A DNA stretch of 64,000 nucleotides from Bolinopsis microptera (Eukaryota > Ctenophora > Tentaculata > Lobata > Bolinopsidae): contig NC_087074.1 of the NCBI RefSeq assembly GCF_026151205.1, positions 10,821,226 to 10,885,225 on the forward strand, given 5' to 3'. Numbering within the stretch: the first letter of the stretch is position 1; the number at the start of each line of letters is the position of its first letter. Below the pieces are notes generated by a model, which saw only the letters and a list, made by a program, of their open reading frames with translations, did not search any database and had not been told where the DNA came from. Positions 41,869 through 51,515 of this stretch are shown here, piece after piece. A program made the translations under genes and the position numbers.

Positions 41869-43122
41869 TTATAAACCTGTAGTTATGAGTCCTTGCTCAG
41901 TGATTTGGGTTTCACTAAGCGACACCAGGGCTACTGCTGTGTTAATATAATGAGAACTCAAACTGGTACCGTCCCCATCAACATGGGTCGTAGATTGTTC
42001 ACTGCCCTGATTCACGATTTTCTGCAATTTATTTATTATCATTCCGTGACCAAAAAGTGTAGCACCCGATATAAAGACTAGAACTCCAACTGACACAACC
42101 GCGATCAGCGCCAGACTAAAATTAAAAGAATCCGGATCCTTGGGTGGAATCAGGGAGCATTTACCGAGAACCATGTCTTGTGAGCAAGATTGCTGGAACT
42201 CCCTTGCGTATCCGTCTATCTTCACTCCATAGCCTTTCTGACACTGGAAGGTGATGTTTGATCCTGGAAGAAAGAAAGGTTTGTCTTCAATGTTAGTCAC
42301 TGCACCCTTCGCTATCTTCAGATGTTTCATTCGGCACGGCTCTTCCCATTCTCTTTCTAATCTAAAGAGGTATTTCAACACGGGGTTTCCAGCACTTTTC
42401 TTTTTAGTAATGGATTGATGGAGGGAGAAAACACATGAAAAGCTTGAGTGGATCAGTAATATTTCTTGAGAGGGGTCATCTTTTTGGCAGGGAGCCAGGG
42501 CTAGTGTTGGGATATCATCATTGCTCGTAAACCTTGTCAAACACTCATCAGTTCCTTCCAGTGAGATTTTCACGTTCTCCGTATCTTTATTTACTATTTG
42601 TTTTATCGACCAACGGTCTGCATTGGAACACCTATTCCATGATATGAAACGAAACGTAGTATCGGCACGTTTAATGTGCCTGTCCGTGGACGTCAAGCAT
42701 TGGTGATGGAATGTCTTGATGATGAGTCCCTCTGCCAGATGCCACCTCCGCCAGAGAGCGTGCTCCTGAAGCCGCTCTGGACATGTCCTATCGAACTCCC
42801 AACACGCTGACTTTGAACCCACCACACTGTTTTCATCCTGACTGGGAACTGCGTTGGTGTACACCATCAGGTCCGAATAGGTGGAACATATTAGTGAGGT
42901 GAGATTGATGGAGAAAGAAGAGCATTCCTTCATCAGCTTGCAGTATTTCCAGCACTCTTCTTTCCCTTCTAGTACTGTAAACACACGGTGCGGGGTAGAC
43001 CCCTTGAAGGGCATTTTGAAATAATAGAAGCAAGGCCTTGGGAGGGCATCACGTTCGATATTGATAGCATCAGACACGGTAGGTGCTAGCTTTGTTTGAC
43101 TAGGCAATTTGGTCTGACCCAT
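41869..43122 (-). CDS. PAN-lectin-CCP transmembrane protein, paralogue 1 (signal-peptide frameshift)
   Basis: Intronless ORF of 417 codons from the Met at 43122. Domains as in paralogue 2: PAN/apple-like cysteines ('CWKYCKLMKECSSF'), a ricin-B-like lectin segment ('CLTSTDRHIKRADTTFRFI', 'NRCSNADRW'), a CCP/sushi-like module and one membrane helix near the C-terminus, then a tail longer than in paralogue 3. The ATG equivalent to its sisters is at 43168, but it lies 46 nt upstream instead of 45, in a T-rich stretch. The signal peptide is therefore out of frame with the body. Only the internal Met gives the long ORF, without signal peptide. Residues after 'FDRTCPE' are also frame-shifted relative to the sisters, with compensating indels. 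Either a decaying gene, a sequencing error in the T run, or a non-secreted form. Confidence 0.8.
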   Translation of the reverse strand: MGQTKLPSQTKLAPTVSDAINIERDALPRPCFYYFKMPFKGSTPHRVFTVLEGKEECWKYCKLMKECSSFSINLTSLICSTYSDLMVYTNAVPSQDENSVVGSKSACWEFDRTCPERLQEHALWRRWHLAEGLIIKTFHHQCLTSTDRHIKRADTTFRFISWNRCSNADRWSIKQIVNKDTENVKISLEGTDECLTRFTSNDDIPTLALAPCQKDDPSQEILLIHSSFSCVFSLHQSITKKKSAGNPVLKYLFRLEREWEEPCRMKHLKIAKGAVTNIEDKPFFLPGSNITFQCQKGYGVKIDGYAREFQQSCSQDMVLGKCSLIPPKDPDSFNFSLALIAVVSVGVLVFISGATLFGHGMIINKLQKIVNQGSEQSTTHVDGDGTSLSSHYINTAVALVSLSETQITEQGLITTGL

Positions 43123-43185
43123 TATCAGAAATGGCAGAAAGGCTAGTGAAAAATGTTTCTCTCAACATACTTCAACCGAATCAAC

Positions 43186-46100
43186 CTGCTGCTGTGATGT
43201 TAGTATAGTAATTCTCTGAAAGGATAAAACCCAGGCCCCAGCCAAAACCCAAGATAACCAATGAATTTAGACATTTAAAGTATCTATTAAATAAAAATAA
43301 ATTCAACGTTCTTGGGCCAACAATTATAAACGATATAATATTATGCACGGATTTTTTACTTAGAAACAGCCAAAACCGCCAGCAGTTACAGCAATTGTTG
43401 GCACCAAAAGATTCGATGGACCTAATCTACAACTGCTGTTGGACCTAATCTACAACTGCAGTCGAATACTAAAAATAGAAAATACTTCGATAACTTGAAG
43501 AGACGGTGAGACCTTGATTAGAGTATTTTTATAACGATGACATCTTATAGAAGGGTGCCGCTTCTTGAACAATGAGAATGATCATGGTGGTTCCTTCACA
43601 CAATAGCGTATCAGTTTGCATTTGTCGTACTCACTTTGCTTTTGTTACTCGCCATATTGCTGTAGTATTTCATATTCGGTCTTAAACCTCAGTTCTACTT
43701 CAGCTTTAAGAGATTATTTGAGGATTTTGGTCATGAAATGGAAGGGTTTCGGTCACACTAACTCACAATTTACTGAGAACACTGAATATCGGGGTCACTG
43801 GGGCACGCCGCAAGAGGTCAGAGTGACAAAAACTACGAGTCTCAGTTTTATGAGGCCTAACATTCCGGAGTAAATAAAATGGTATAACTTATTATCTCGA
43901 AAGGGTAACGTTAACATCCAAAGCTACATCCTACAGTAGTTTCCCATAAATTATTTGTGTTGAAAATATTACATCTTTTGAATCCAATCTTCGTTTGGTG
44001 AACTTTAATATCTTGTGCAAGGACATCGACTTTTGACAGGACCAGATAGTGCTAAGATATATAATACGTTATTATATCATGTCTGATGTAACTTTAAGAG
44101 CTTATAGAAATCATGAATTTTAAAGGATATTGCAGTTAATAGCAAACCCTAGCAAAGAGAGCAAAATTGTGATTTTAATCAAATTCAGACAATTGTCTAA
44201 GCAATCGCCTGACATTTCAAAGTTTTAAACCCCTATCATCTTTGTACCAACTACCGACCGCCCCCCCCCCCCCCCCCCCCCCCCCCCATAAAATCTCGGG
44301 AAGGGACGGAAAGGGGCCAAAATTTTGTGGCCTAATTTGGCCTATCCGTCATTGCATTATCCAAATTTCTTTACTGTTAAAGTGTAGTAAAAACATAAAT
44401 TCCGTCATTGCATTATCCAAATTTTTTTACTGTTAAAGTGTAGTAAAAACATAAATTCCTCATTAATGGAATTCATTCCTTATTAAAGCAAAAAATGTTC
44501 CAGATTCTTCTCTTTGCACCCTTTTTGAGACCTATTACTGTAAGTATATTTTCAAAATTTGCAGGACCTACCTTATCATTTGACCCCTAAATTGGAACTG
44601 CAAAGCCAAAATCTTGCTGGATTTATCATTTCACATTTAATTGCTAGATTTTAATCCTGAAAGCAAACTTTCTGAAATTCTTTTAAAGAATACAATATGC
44701 ATCCATTTTTCGAACCACACTTATTTAGCAACAGCTGCTGGCAGGCTCTAATATGCATTTAAAACCGTATTATTTGAATCGTTCTTAAAACTGTGTTTGA
44801 ATATGATCTCTAGTGCCAAATTGCTCAACTAGGCCTTTTGCACGAGCAATGTTCGCCATTAATACACATCTGCTAACAGAATTTGGACAGGATGCAGCTT
44901 TCGGCAGTCCTGCCATAAACTTAAAACTTATTATATGCAAGCCTGGCTAACAATGAATGTTTCGCTGTTTTGACACTCTATGGCCCCCCCCCCCCCCCAC
45001 CCATGAAGAAAATCATTCCTACACCCCTGAGATACCTTCTCTATTTTTAATTTATTGAATAAGAATGGGGGGGGGGTCAGGCCTTGATTGACGATGTCAA
45101 CCCATCGAATGATAGTTCGTTAGGCGATGTCCTCCAAGGTCATCAAAAAATGATAAGCTTTAATTACGGGTCAAGAAATTTTAATTGTTATGATATATGT
45201 TACAAATTGTCTTTGTGTAGTGTATACCTACTAAGGTGAAATTTTAACACTTATTTCTTTGTCTTATTTGTCCCATTTCTGAAAAAATCTAAACTCAAAA
45301 CAATTTGCCAGAATTGAACATTACAACATTACATACACATTTTTGGTCAGCGAAATTACCTAAATAGAGTAAATCGAAATAATTTATAAGATTCGTAACG
45401 ACAAAAACTTCTCGATCACTATTGACTATTACACAGGTTTTATTGATAGTTAAATAAGTCTGATAACAAGATTTAACATCGATATCCTGTGCTCGACCAC
45501 AATTAAATTGATAAATACTATCTTGTCCAATGCTTGATTATAACATAAGAGTTACGATCCCCTAATAATTGCTCCCTTTTTAAGGTGTGAGCATATCCTG
45601 CCTTTAATCAGAGAGTTCCTAGACATTAGAATGAAATAATAAATCTACCGATACCTTGTCTTGCTACTCTCGCAACAGGCTAGTTTATAAGTTTAGATTT
45701 CTGCTGAACGAAAGCTGATTGCAATGCGCACAAGTCAGTGCGTTCACCTCATGTATGTTTGAGTTTGATGTTGAACATGATGTTCATTCTGCATGTAACC
45801 TGTTGAATTTGGTCGCGTGTGTAACATCTGTTCAAATTGTCAGGGGATCATTTGTATAAACCACAAACTTTTAAAATAAACCGACCAAGCAGTGTTTCTG
45901 AACGACTTACGACAACTGAATGGCTAAAAATCAAATAGCACGATCAGGCCTAATCTGTCTGAAAAACTGAAAAAATAAACAAAAGGTAGCCAGGTTATAT
46001 TATAGTAAAATTATTTCTCTGAAAAGCAAAGACCAATAAGTTGGGACAGAAACTTTCCAAATGAACTCAACGTGGTTTTAATCTGACGCAAATGAACAAA

Positions 46101-46283
46101 TTCCTTAAATTCCGATGGCATTAAAACTTGAAACACTGTACACAGCGTGAAATCTGACATATTGATACGTGATATTTAACTAATCATATCAATTCCGTAT
46201 AAGGTTGAACGTGATCATAAACCTGTACTGATGAGTCCTTGTTCAGTGTTTTCTCCAATTGTCTTTGTTTGGGTTCCACTAAG
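43186..46283. other. Intergenic between receptor paralogues 1 and 2
   Basis: No gene recognised. It holds a run of 27 C (44261-44287), a 55-bp tandem duplication at about 44347-44457 ('TCATTGCATTATCCAAATTT' units), and a poly(C) block with 'TTCCTACACCCCTGAG' at 44983-45033. 45150-46200 is homologous to 40795-41500, the flank of paralogue 1, showing that the duplication unit extends beyond the coding region. Confidence 0.7.
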
Positions 46284-47537
46284 CTACACCAAGGCCACTG
46301 TGTTGATCGTATGAGAACTCAAGCTATTATTGTGGGCTGTAGATCGGTCACTGCCCTGATTCACGATTTTCTGCGATTTATTTTTCATCATTCCATGACC
46401 GCAAACTATAGCGCCCGATATAAAGACTAGAACTCCAACTGACAAAACTGAGATCAGCACCGGACTGAAATTAAAAGAATCCGGATCCTTGGGTGGAATC
46501 AGGGAGCATTTACCGAGAACCATGTCTTGTGAGCAAGATTGCTGGAACTCCCTTGCGTATCCGTCTATCTTCACTCCATAGCCTTTCGGACACTGGAAGG
46601 TGATGTTTGATCCTGGAAGAAAGAAAGGTTTGTCTTCAATGTTAGTCACTGCACCCTTCGCTATTTTCAGATGTTTTATTCGGCATGGTTCTTCCCATTC
46701 TCTTTCTAATCTAAAGAGGTATTGCAACACTGGTTCACCGACACTTTTGATATAAACATTCCGAGTCTGTCCAGTTCCTTCAATTTTTTTAGTAATGGAT
46801 CTATGGAGGGAGAAAACACATGAAAGGTTTGAGTGGATCAGTAATATTTCTTGAGAGGGGTCATCTTTTTGGCAGGGAGCCAGGGCTAGTGTTGGGATAT
46901 CATCATTGCTCGTAAACCTTGTCAAACACTCATCAGTTCCTTCCAGTGAGATTGTCACGTCCTCCGTGCCTTTATTTTCAAGCTGTTTTATAGACCAACG
47001 GTCTGCATTGGAACACCTATTCCATGATATGAAACGAAACGTAGTATCGGCACGTTTTATGTGCCTGTCCGTGATCGTCAAGCATTGCTGATGGAATGTC
47101 TTGATGATGAGTCCCTCCCCAGACGTCACCTCCGCCAAAGAAGCCGCTTCTGGACATGTCTGATTGAACTCCCAACACGCTGACTTTGACCCTACCACAC
47201 TGTTTTCATCCTGGATGGAGATTCTGTTGGTGTACGCCATCAGGTCCGAGTAGGTGGAACATGTTAGTGAGGTGAGATTGATGGAGAAAGAAGAGCATTC
47301 CTTCATCACCTTGCAATATTTCCAGCACTCTTCTTTCCCTCCCAGTACTGTAAACTTATAGTCCGGGATAGAATCCTTGCCGGGCTTCTTGTTCTTTTGG
47401 AAGCAAGGCTCTGGGGTGTCATCACGTTCGATAATGATAGCATCATCAGATGCTAGATTTGTTTGACTGGGCGGCAATTTGGTCTGACCCATTATCAGAA
47501 ATGGTAGGAAGGCAAGTGAAAACGTTTTCGTCAACAT
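46284..47537 (-). CDS. PAN-lectin-CCP transmembrane protein, paralogue 2
   Basis: 417 residues, intronless, ATG at 47537. Signal peptide about 1-17 ('FSLAFLPFLIMG'). PAN/apple-like domain about 45-121 with C71, C75, C81, C93 ('CWKYCKVMKECSSF'). Ricin-B/beta-trefoil-like lectin region about 141-283 with 'QCLTITDRHIKRADTTFRF' and the degenerate QxW-type 'CSNADRWSI'. CCP/sushi-like module with C285, C316, C335, C344. Membrane helix about 357-380, then a 35-residue cytoplasmic tail. Several N-glycosylation sites. This is a type I surface protein, so ligand (glycan or protein) recognition is likely, but no ligand can be named. It is the middle of three tandem paralogues. An acceptor-like AACTTAG lies 14 nt before the ATG. 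Domain names are from cysteine spacing and motif likeness; lectin is the least certain. Confidence 0.85.
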   Translation of the reverse strand: MLTKTFSLAFLPFLIMGQTKLPPSQTNLASDDAIIIERDDTPEPCFQKNKKPGKDSIPDYKFTVLGGKEECWKYCKVMKECSSFSINLTSLTCSTYSDLMAYTNRISIQDENSVVGSKSACWEFNQTCPEAASLAEVTSGEGLIIKTFHQQCLTITDRHIKRADTTFRFISWNRCSNADRWSIKQLENKGTEDVTISLEGTDECLTRFTSNDDIPTLALAPCQKDDPSQEILLIHSNLSCVFSLHRSITKKIEGTGQTRNVYIKSVGEPVLQYLFRLEREWEEPCRIKHLKIAKGAVTNIEDKPFFLPGSNITFQCPKGYGVKIDGYAREFQQSCSQDMVLGKCSLIPPKDPDSFNFSPVLISVLSVGVLVFISGAIVCGHGMMKNKSQKIVNQGSDRSTAHNNSLSSHTINTVALV

Positions 47538-47551
47538 GGAACCTTCGCAAC

Positions 47552-49072
47552 CTAAGTTTAATTATGGGTGTTTTAAACAGAAAAGCAATCTGATTACCAA
47601 TGATTTTTTACCTTTTTATTACCTATCATATTATTAAAAAAAGTAAATTTAACATGTTTTAAATTTAAATGAAAAATTTTCGCTAAATTGGTAGTTTTCT
47701 TATCGAAAATTATGAACACTGTAGACGACAATATATATAATGCGCAGAATTGTTTACTAAGAAACAGAGAAAACCAACAGTAGCTCTAGTAATTGTTGGT
47801 ACCAAAAGATTCGATGGACATAATTATTCTAGTAGCGAGCAGTGCAGCCGGGATTCGAACCCTGGACCTTCTTTGCAGAAGGCAGGAAGCTCTAACCACT
47901 AGGCCACCTTGCCTCAGATTGCGTACCTGGATGATTTTGGTGCAAAATGATCTAACGAAGGACCCTACCTGTGTTGTCAAAAATTCTGAACATCGAAGTG
48001 CATACTCAACTACACACTACCAGTAGATACTAAAGTAAATCTACAACTGCCGTAAGATACTGTAGTTAAGAAATACGAGACCGAGAACTGAAAGAGAAGC
48101 TAGATTTGATTCTTTTTATAGAAATGACAATTTGTTGAATGGTGCTGCTTCATAACAATAAAATTGACCGTGATGCTTGCGGGACACAATATCATATCTG
48201 TCATGAGAGTGGCAATTCTTTACCATAGATCTACAGTTCTTTTGATATACGTTGAGATGGTAGCAATCAATCCAACGGAAGGACACAAAATGTCTATTTA
48301 TGTTAGTTAGCTATTCATGTTAGTTAGGTATTCATTTTGTCAAACAATGACAAAAGGAAATAAGGAGTACCATCTCTCACGTCTACTCAGTTATAAAGTT
48401 CATTGTCCTACTGTTAATATACCCGGATGGAAGTTTGACTAGTCAAGGATGTAAACGTTTTAGCATAATTTGGGCAAAGGGGCACCCGACTAAATCTTGT
48501 TGGGATCCGTCAAAGGAGCGAGAAGGGCCTGCTTGTGAGTAAAGAAGCATCTTCTCTTGGTTAGAGTAGGTCTTGTGACTTTTGGAGAAGGACTTTGGAA
48601 GTGAAACTGTAATGGACGTGGAAATATATGAACGTAAGTGGCCGTAAAAGTGTCCTAAAGACACACATACAATTATCAGTGCTCAGTGTTCACAACTTTT
48701 CGGCAGAGGTGCACATTATAACCAGAAACACTGGCTTGTGTAATATGTGAACGATTCCATTTTATGGTAAGTTCAAGCATCCTATTTGAACAGAACATTT
48801 CTTCTCGGTTTTGGCTTTTATGGGTTCCTGTATCTTACATTTTACTTAAAAACCGTAAAACCGTGAATAATATTAATTTTCTTCGCAATTTTTACCAATT
48901 TTAACCGATGTGATTTACTTTTCTTTATCTATATACTTGATGTTTAACTAATCATAATAATTACGTATTAGGTTGAACGTTATAAACATGTACTTGTTCA
49001 GGTATTTCTCCAATTTTCTAGCTTCGGGTTCCACTAAGCTACACCTAGGCCCACTGTGTTGGTGTGAGAAGT
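47552..49072. other. Intergenic between receptor paralogues 2 and 3
   Basis: Apart from the tRNA-like insertion, 48710-49070 is homologous to the 3' flank of paralogue 1 (41520-41868). No additional gene recognised. Confidence 0.6.
47842..47914 (-). mobile_element. tRNA-like head, probably a tRNA-derived SINE or tRNA pseudogene
   Basis: 73-nt minus-strand segment with an A-box-like GTGGCCTAGTGGTTAGAGC and a perfect B-box GGTTCGAATCC. The anticodon-arm-like CCTTC-TGCAAA-GAAGG has a 6-nt loop (GCA would read Cys), and acceptor-stem pairing is poor, so it is not a good functional tRNA. It lies in a segment of about 220 bp (47821-48040) that is absent at the matching site upstream of paralogue 1 (near 43420), consistent with insertion. 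Confidence 0.6.
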
Positions 49073-50302
49073 TTAGTTACTGTCTCCATCAACATGGGCC
49101 GTAGATTGTTCACTGCCCTGATTCACGATTTTCTGCAATTTATTTATTATCATTCCGTGACCGCAAAGTGTAGCACCCGATATAAAGACTAGAACTCCGA
49201 CTGACACAACCGCGATCAGCACCGGACTAAAATCAAAAGAATCCGGATCCTTGGGTGGAATCAGGGAGCATTTACCGAGAACCATGTCTTGTGAGCAAGA
49301 TTGCTGGAATTCCCTTGCGTATCCGTCTATCTTCACTCCATAGCCTTTCTGACACTGGATGGTGATGTTTGATTCTGGAAGAAAGAAAGGTTTGTTCTCA
49401 ATGTTAGTCACTGCACCCTTCGCTATTTTCAGATGTTTCATTCGGCACGGCTCTTCCCATTCTCTTTCTAATCTAAAGAGGTATTGCAACACTGGTTCAC
49501 CGACACTTTTGATATAAACATCCCGAGTCAGTCCAGTTCCTTCAATTTTGTTAGTAATGGATTGATGGAGGGAGAAAACACATGAAAAACTTGAGTGGAT
49601 CAGTAATATTTCTTGAGAGGGGTCATCTTTTTGGCAGGGAGCCAGGGCTAGTGTTGGGATATCATCATTGCTCGTAAACCTTGTCAAACACTCATCAGTT
49701 CCTTCCAGTGAGATTGTCACGTCCTCCGTGCCTTTATTTTCAAGCTGTTTTATAGACCAACGGTCTGCATTGGAACACCTATTCCATGATATGAAACGAA
49801 ACGTAGTATCGGCACGTTTTATGTGCCTGTCCGTGATCGTCAAGCATTGCTGATGGAATGTCTTGATGATGAGTCCCTCCCCAGACGTCACCTCCGCCAA
49901 AGAAGCCGCTTCTGGACATGTCTGATTGAACTCCCAACACGCTGACTTTGACCCTACCACACTGTTTTCATCCTGACTGGGAACTGTGTTGGTGTACACC
50001 ATCAGGTCCGAATAGGTGGAACATGTTAGTGAGGTGAGATTGATGGAGAAAGAAGAGCATTCCTTCATCAGCTTGCAGTATTTCCAGCACTCTTCTTTCC
50101 CTCCCAGTACTGTAAACTCATAGTGCAGGGTAGAATTCTTGCCGGGCATCTTGTTCTTTTGGAAGCAAGGTTCTGGGGTGTCAGCACGTTCGATAATGAT
50201 AGCATCATCATAATATGCTAGATTTGTTTGACTGGGTGGCAATTTGGTCTGACTCATTATCAGAAATGGTAGGAAGGCTAGTGGAAACGTTCCTCTCAAC
50301 AT
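49073..50302 (-). CDS. PAN-lectin-CCP transmembrane protein, paralogue 3
   Basis: 409 residues, intronless, ATG at 50302, with an intact signal peptide ('FPLAFLPFLIMS') and the same order: PAN-like, ricin-B-like, CCP-like, membrane helix, short tail. Its lectin region is identical in protein to paralogue 2 across more than 100 residues. Other blocks match paralogue 1 instead: 'YTNTVPSQDENS', 'HSSFSCVFSLHQSIT', and the membrane-tail segment 'GHGMIINKLQKIVNQGSEQS'. It ends early at 'HVDGDSN', lacking the last 20-30 residues of its sisters. An acceptor-like ATTACAACAG lies 8 nt before the ATG. Confidence 0.85.
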   Translation of the reverse strand: MLRGTFPLAFLPFLIMSQTKLPPSQTNLAYYDDAIIIERADTPEPCFQKNKMPGKNSTLHYEFTVLGGKEECWKYCKLMKECSSFSINLTSLTCSTYSDLMVYTNTVPSQDENSVVGSKSACWEFNQTCPEAASLAEVTSGEGLIIKTFHQQCLTITDRHIKRADTTFRFISWNRCSNADRWSIKQLENKGTEDVTISLEGTDECLTRFTSNDDIPTLALAPCQKDDPSQEILLIHSSFSCVFSLHQSITNKIEGTGLTRDVYIKSVGEPVLQYLFRLEREWEEPCRMKHLKIAKGAVTNIENKPFFLPESNITIQCQKGYGVKIDGYAREFQQSCSQDMVLGKCSLIPPKDPDSFDFSPVLIAVVSVGVLVFISGATLCGHGMIINKLQKIVNQGSEQSTAHVDGDSN

Positions 50303-50311
50303 GCTTCAACC

Positions 50312-51515
50312 TGTTGTAATATAATATTATAGTAGTATGAAAGGATAAAATCCAGCCTGAAATATAGTTGCAACCTTCGGCGTGAGTGACCTAAGTTTAA
50401 TTATGGGAGTTTTAAACAAAAACCAAGATAACCAATGAAGCAATGAATTTGGAAATTTTTAGTGCCTATCAAATTGAAATCTTAATTAAAATCTTGTGTG
50501 CAATGCTGAATGCAGAGTTTCAAGTAAATTTAACATGGTTTGACTTTAAATGCGAAAAGCTATAATTTTGCTGAATTAACAGTTTTCTAATCAACATTTA
50601 TAAACACTAGACGACATATCTTGCACAGAATTGTTTACTAAGAAACAATGTAAAACCGCCAGCAGTTTTAGTAATTTTGGGACCAAGAGATTCGATGGAC
50701 CTAATCTACAACTGCAGACACATACTGAAATTAAGAAATACATCTACGCAGTGGCGTAACAATGCCGAAAAGGCGCCCCTCCCCTTTTGGTGCCCCTCCC
50801 TAAAATTGAACAAATTATTTGATTTTAGAGGATACGCCGGTAAAATCTCTAAAAAGTGTGTATCTAGAGCAAAACGCACAGTTTTGCTAGTACTTTAGTT
50901 AAGTTTTCGAAATTTTCCCACATTCAAACGACGATTTGCCGCCCCCTTAAGACAGCGCCCCCTGCACAGCGGGGCCCTTCGTTACGCCACTGCATCTACA
51001 TATACCTTTGCAGTTCGTTTGATCCACTCAGAGATGGTAGCAACCAATCTAATAGAGGCATGCCTTGAGAAAAGTTTATTGTGCAGACAACATAAAATTT
51101 TGTGAAGATAGGCTTCACATCAGTTTTATGACAAAAATGTGCAGTTAGAATTGCTCTTATGCAGGCAACACGGTTACCAGGTTTTTCTAACCTTGAACGG
51201 AAGAAAACAAAATGACTATTTAAGGAGTACACATTTTGTTAAACTCTCACAAAAGTGAAAAAATTATTACTCTGATAAAGCTAATTGTGCCCCATGGGCG
51301 TAGAATTATAGATTGTGAATCATCCCCAATATAGACATATTATTGAAACAAGGGGTCTGAATTATTGGACCAATCAGCTAGGCTCTCCCTCAGCTCATGA
51401 TTTTATGCAAAGGCATGAGGCATCGTTGTAGAAATTGTATTCTTTCCCTTTATAAGCTTTAAGACAATGAAACTGGCTTGCACAGAAAATCAAGTAATTT
51501 TATTGCTTCAAGCGG
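50312..51515. other. Intergenic, repeat-containing
   Basis: Upstream of paralogue 3. 50390-50710 keeps homology to the upstream flanks of paralogues 1 and 2 ('AGATTCGATGGACCTAATCT'). It contains MITE copy 2. No other gene recognised. Confidence 0.6.
50741..51000. mobile_element. hAT MITE, copy 2 (50749-50992)
   Basis: Ends CAGTGGCGTAAC and GTTACGCCACTG. Flanking duplication CATCTACG / CATCTACA (7 of 8 identical). 244 bp; internal sequence shared with copy 3 ('GGTGCCCCTCCCTAAAATTG'). Confidence 0.92.

Noticed and set aside
47842-47914. Functional tRNA-Cys gene
   Set aside because: Six-base anticodon loop, weak acceptor pairing and a mismatch in the T stem; a tRNA-derived repeat fits better.
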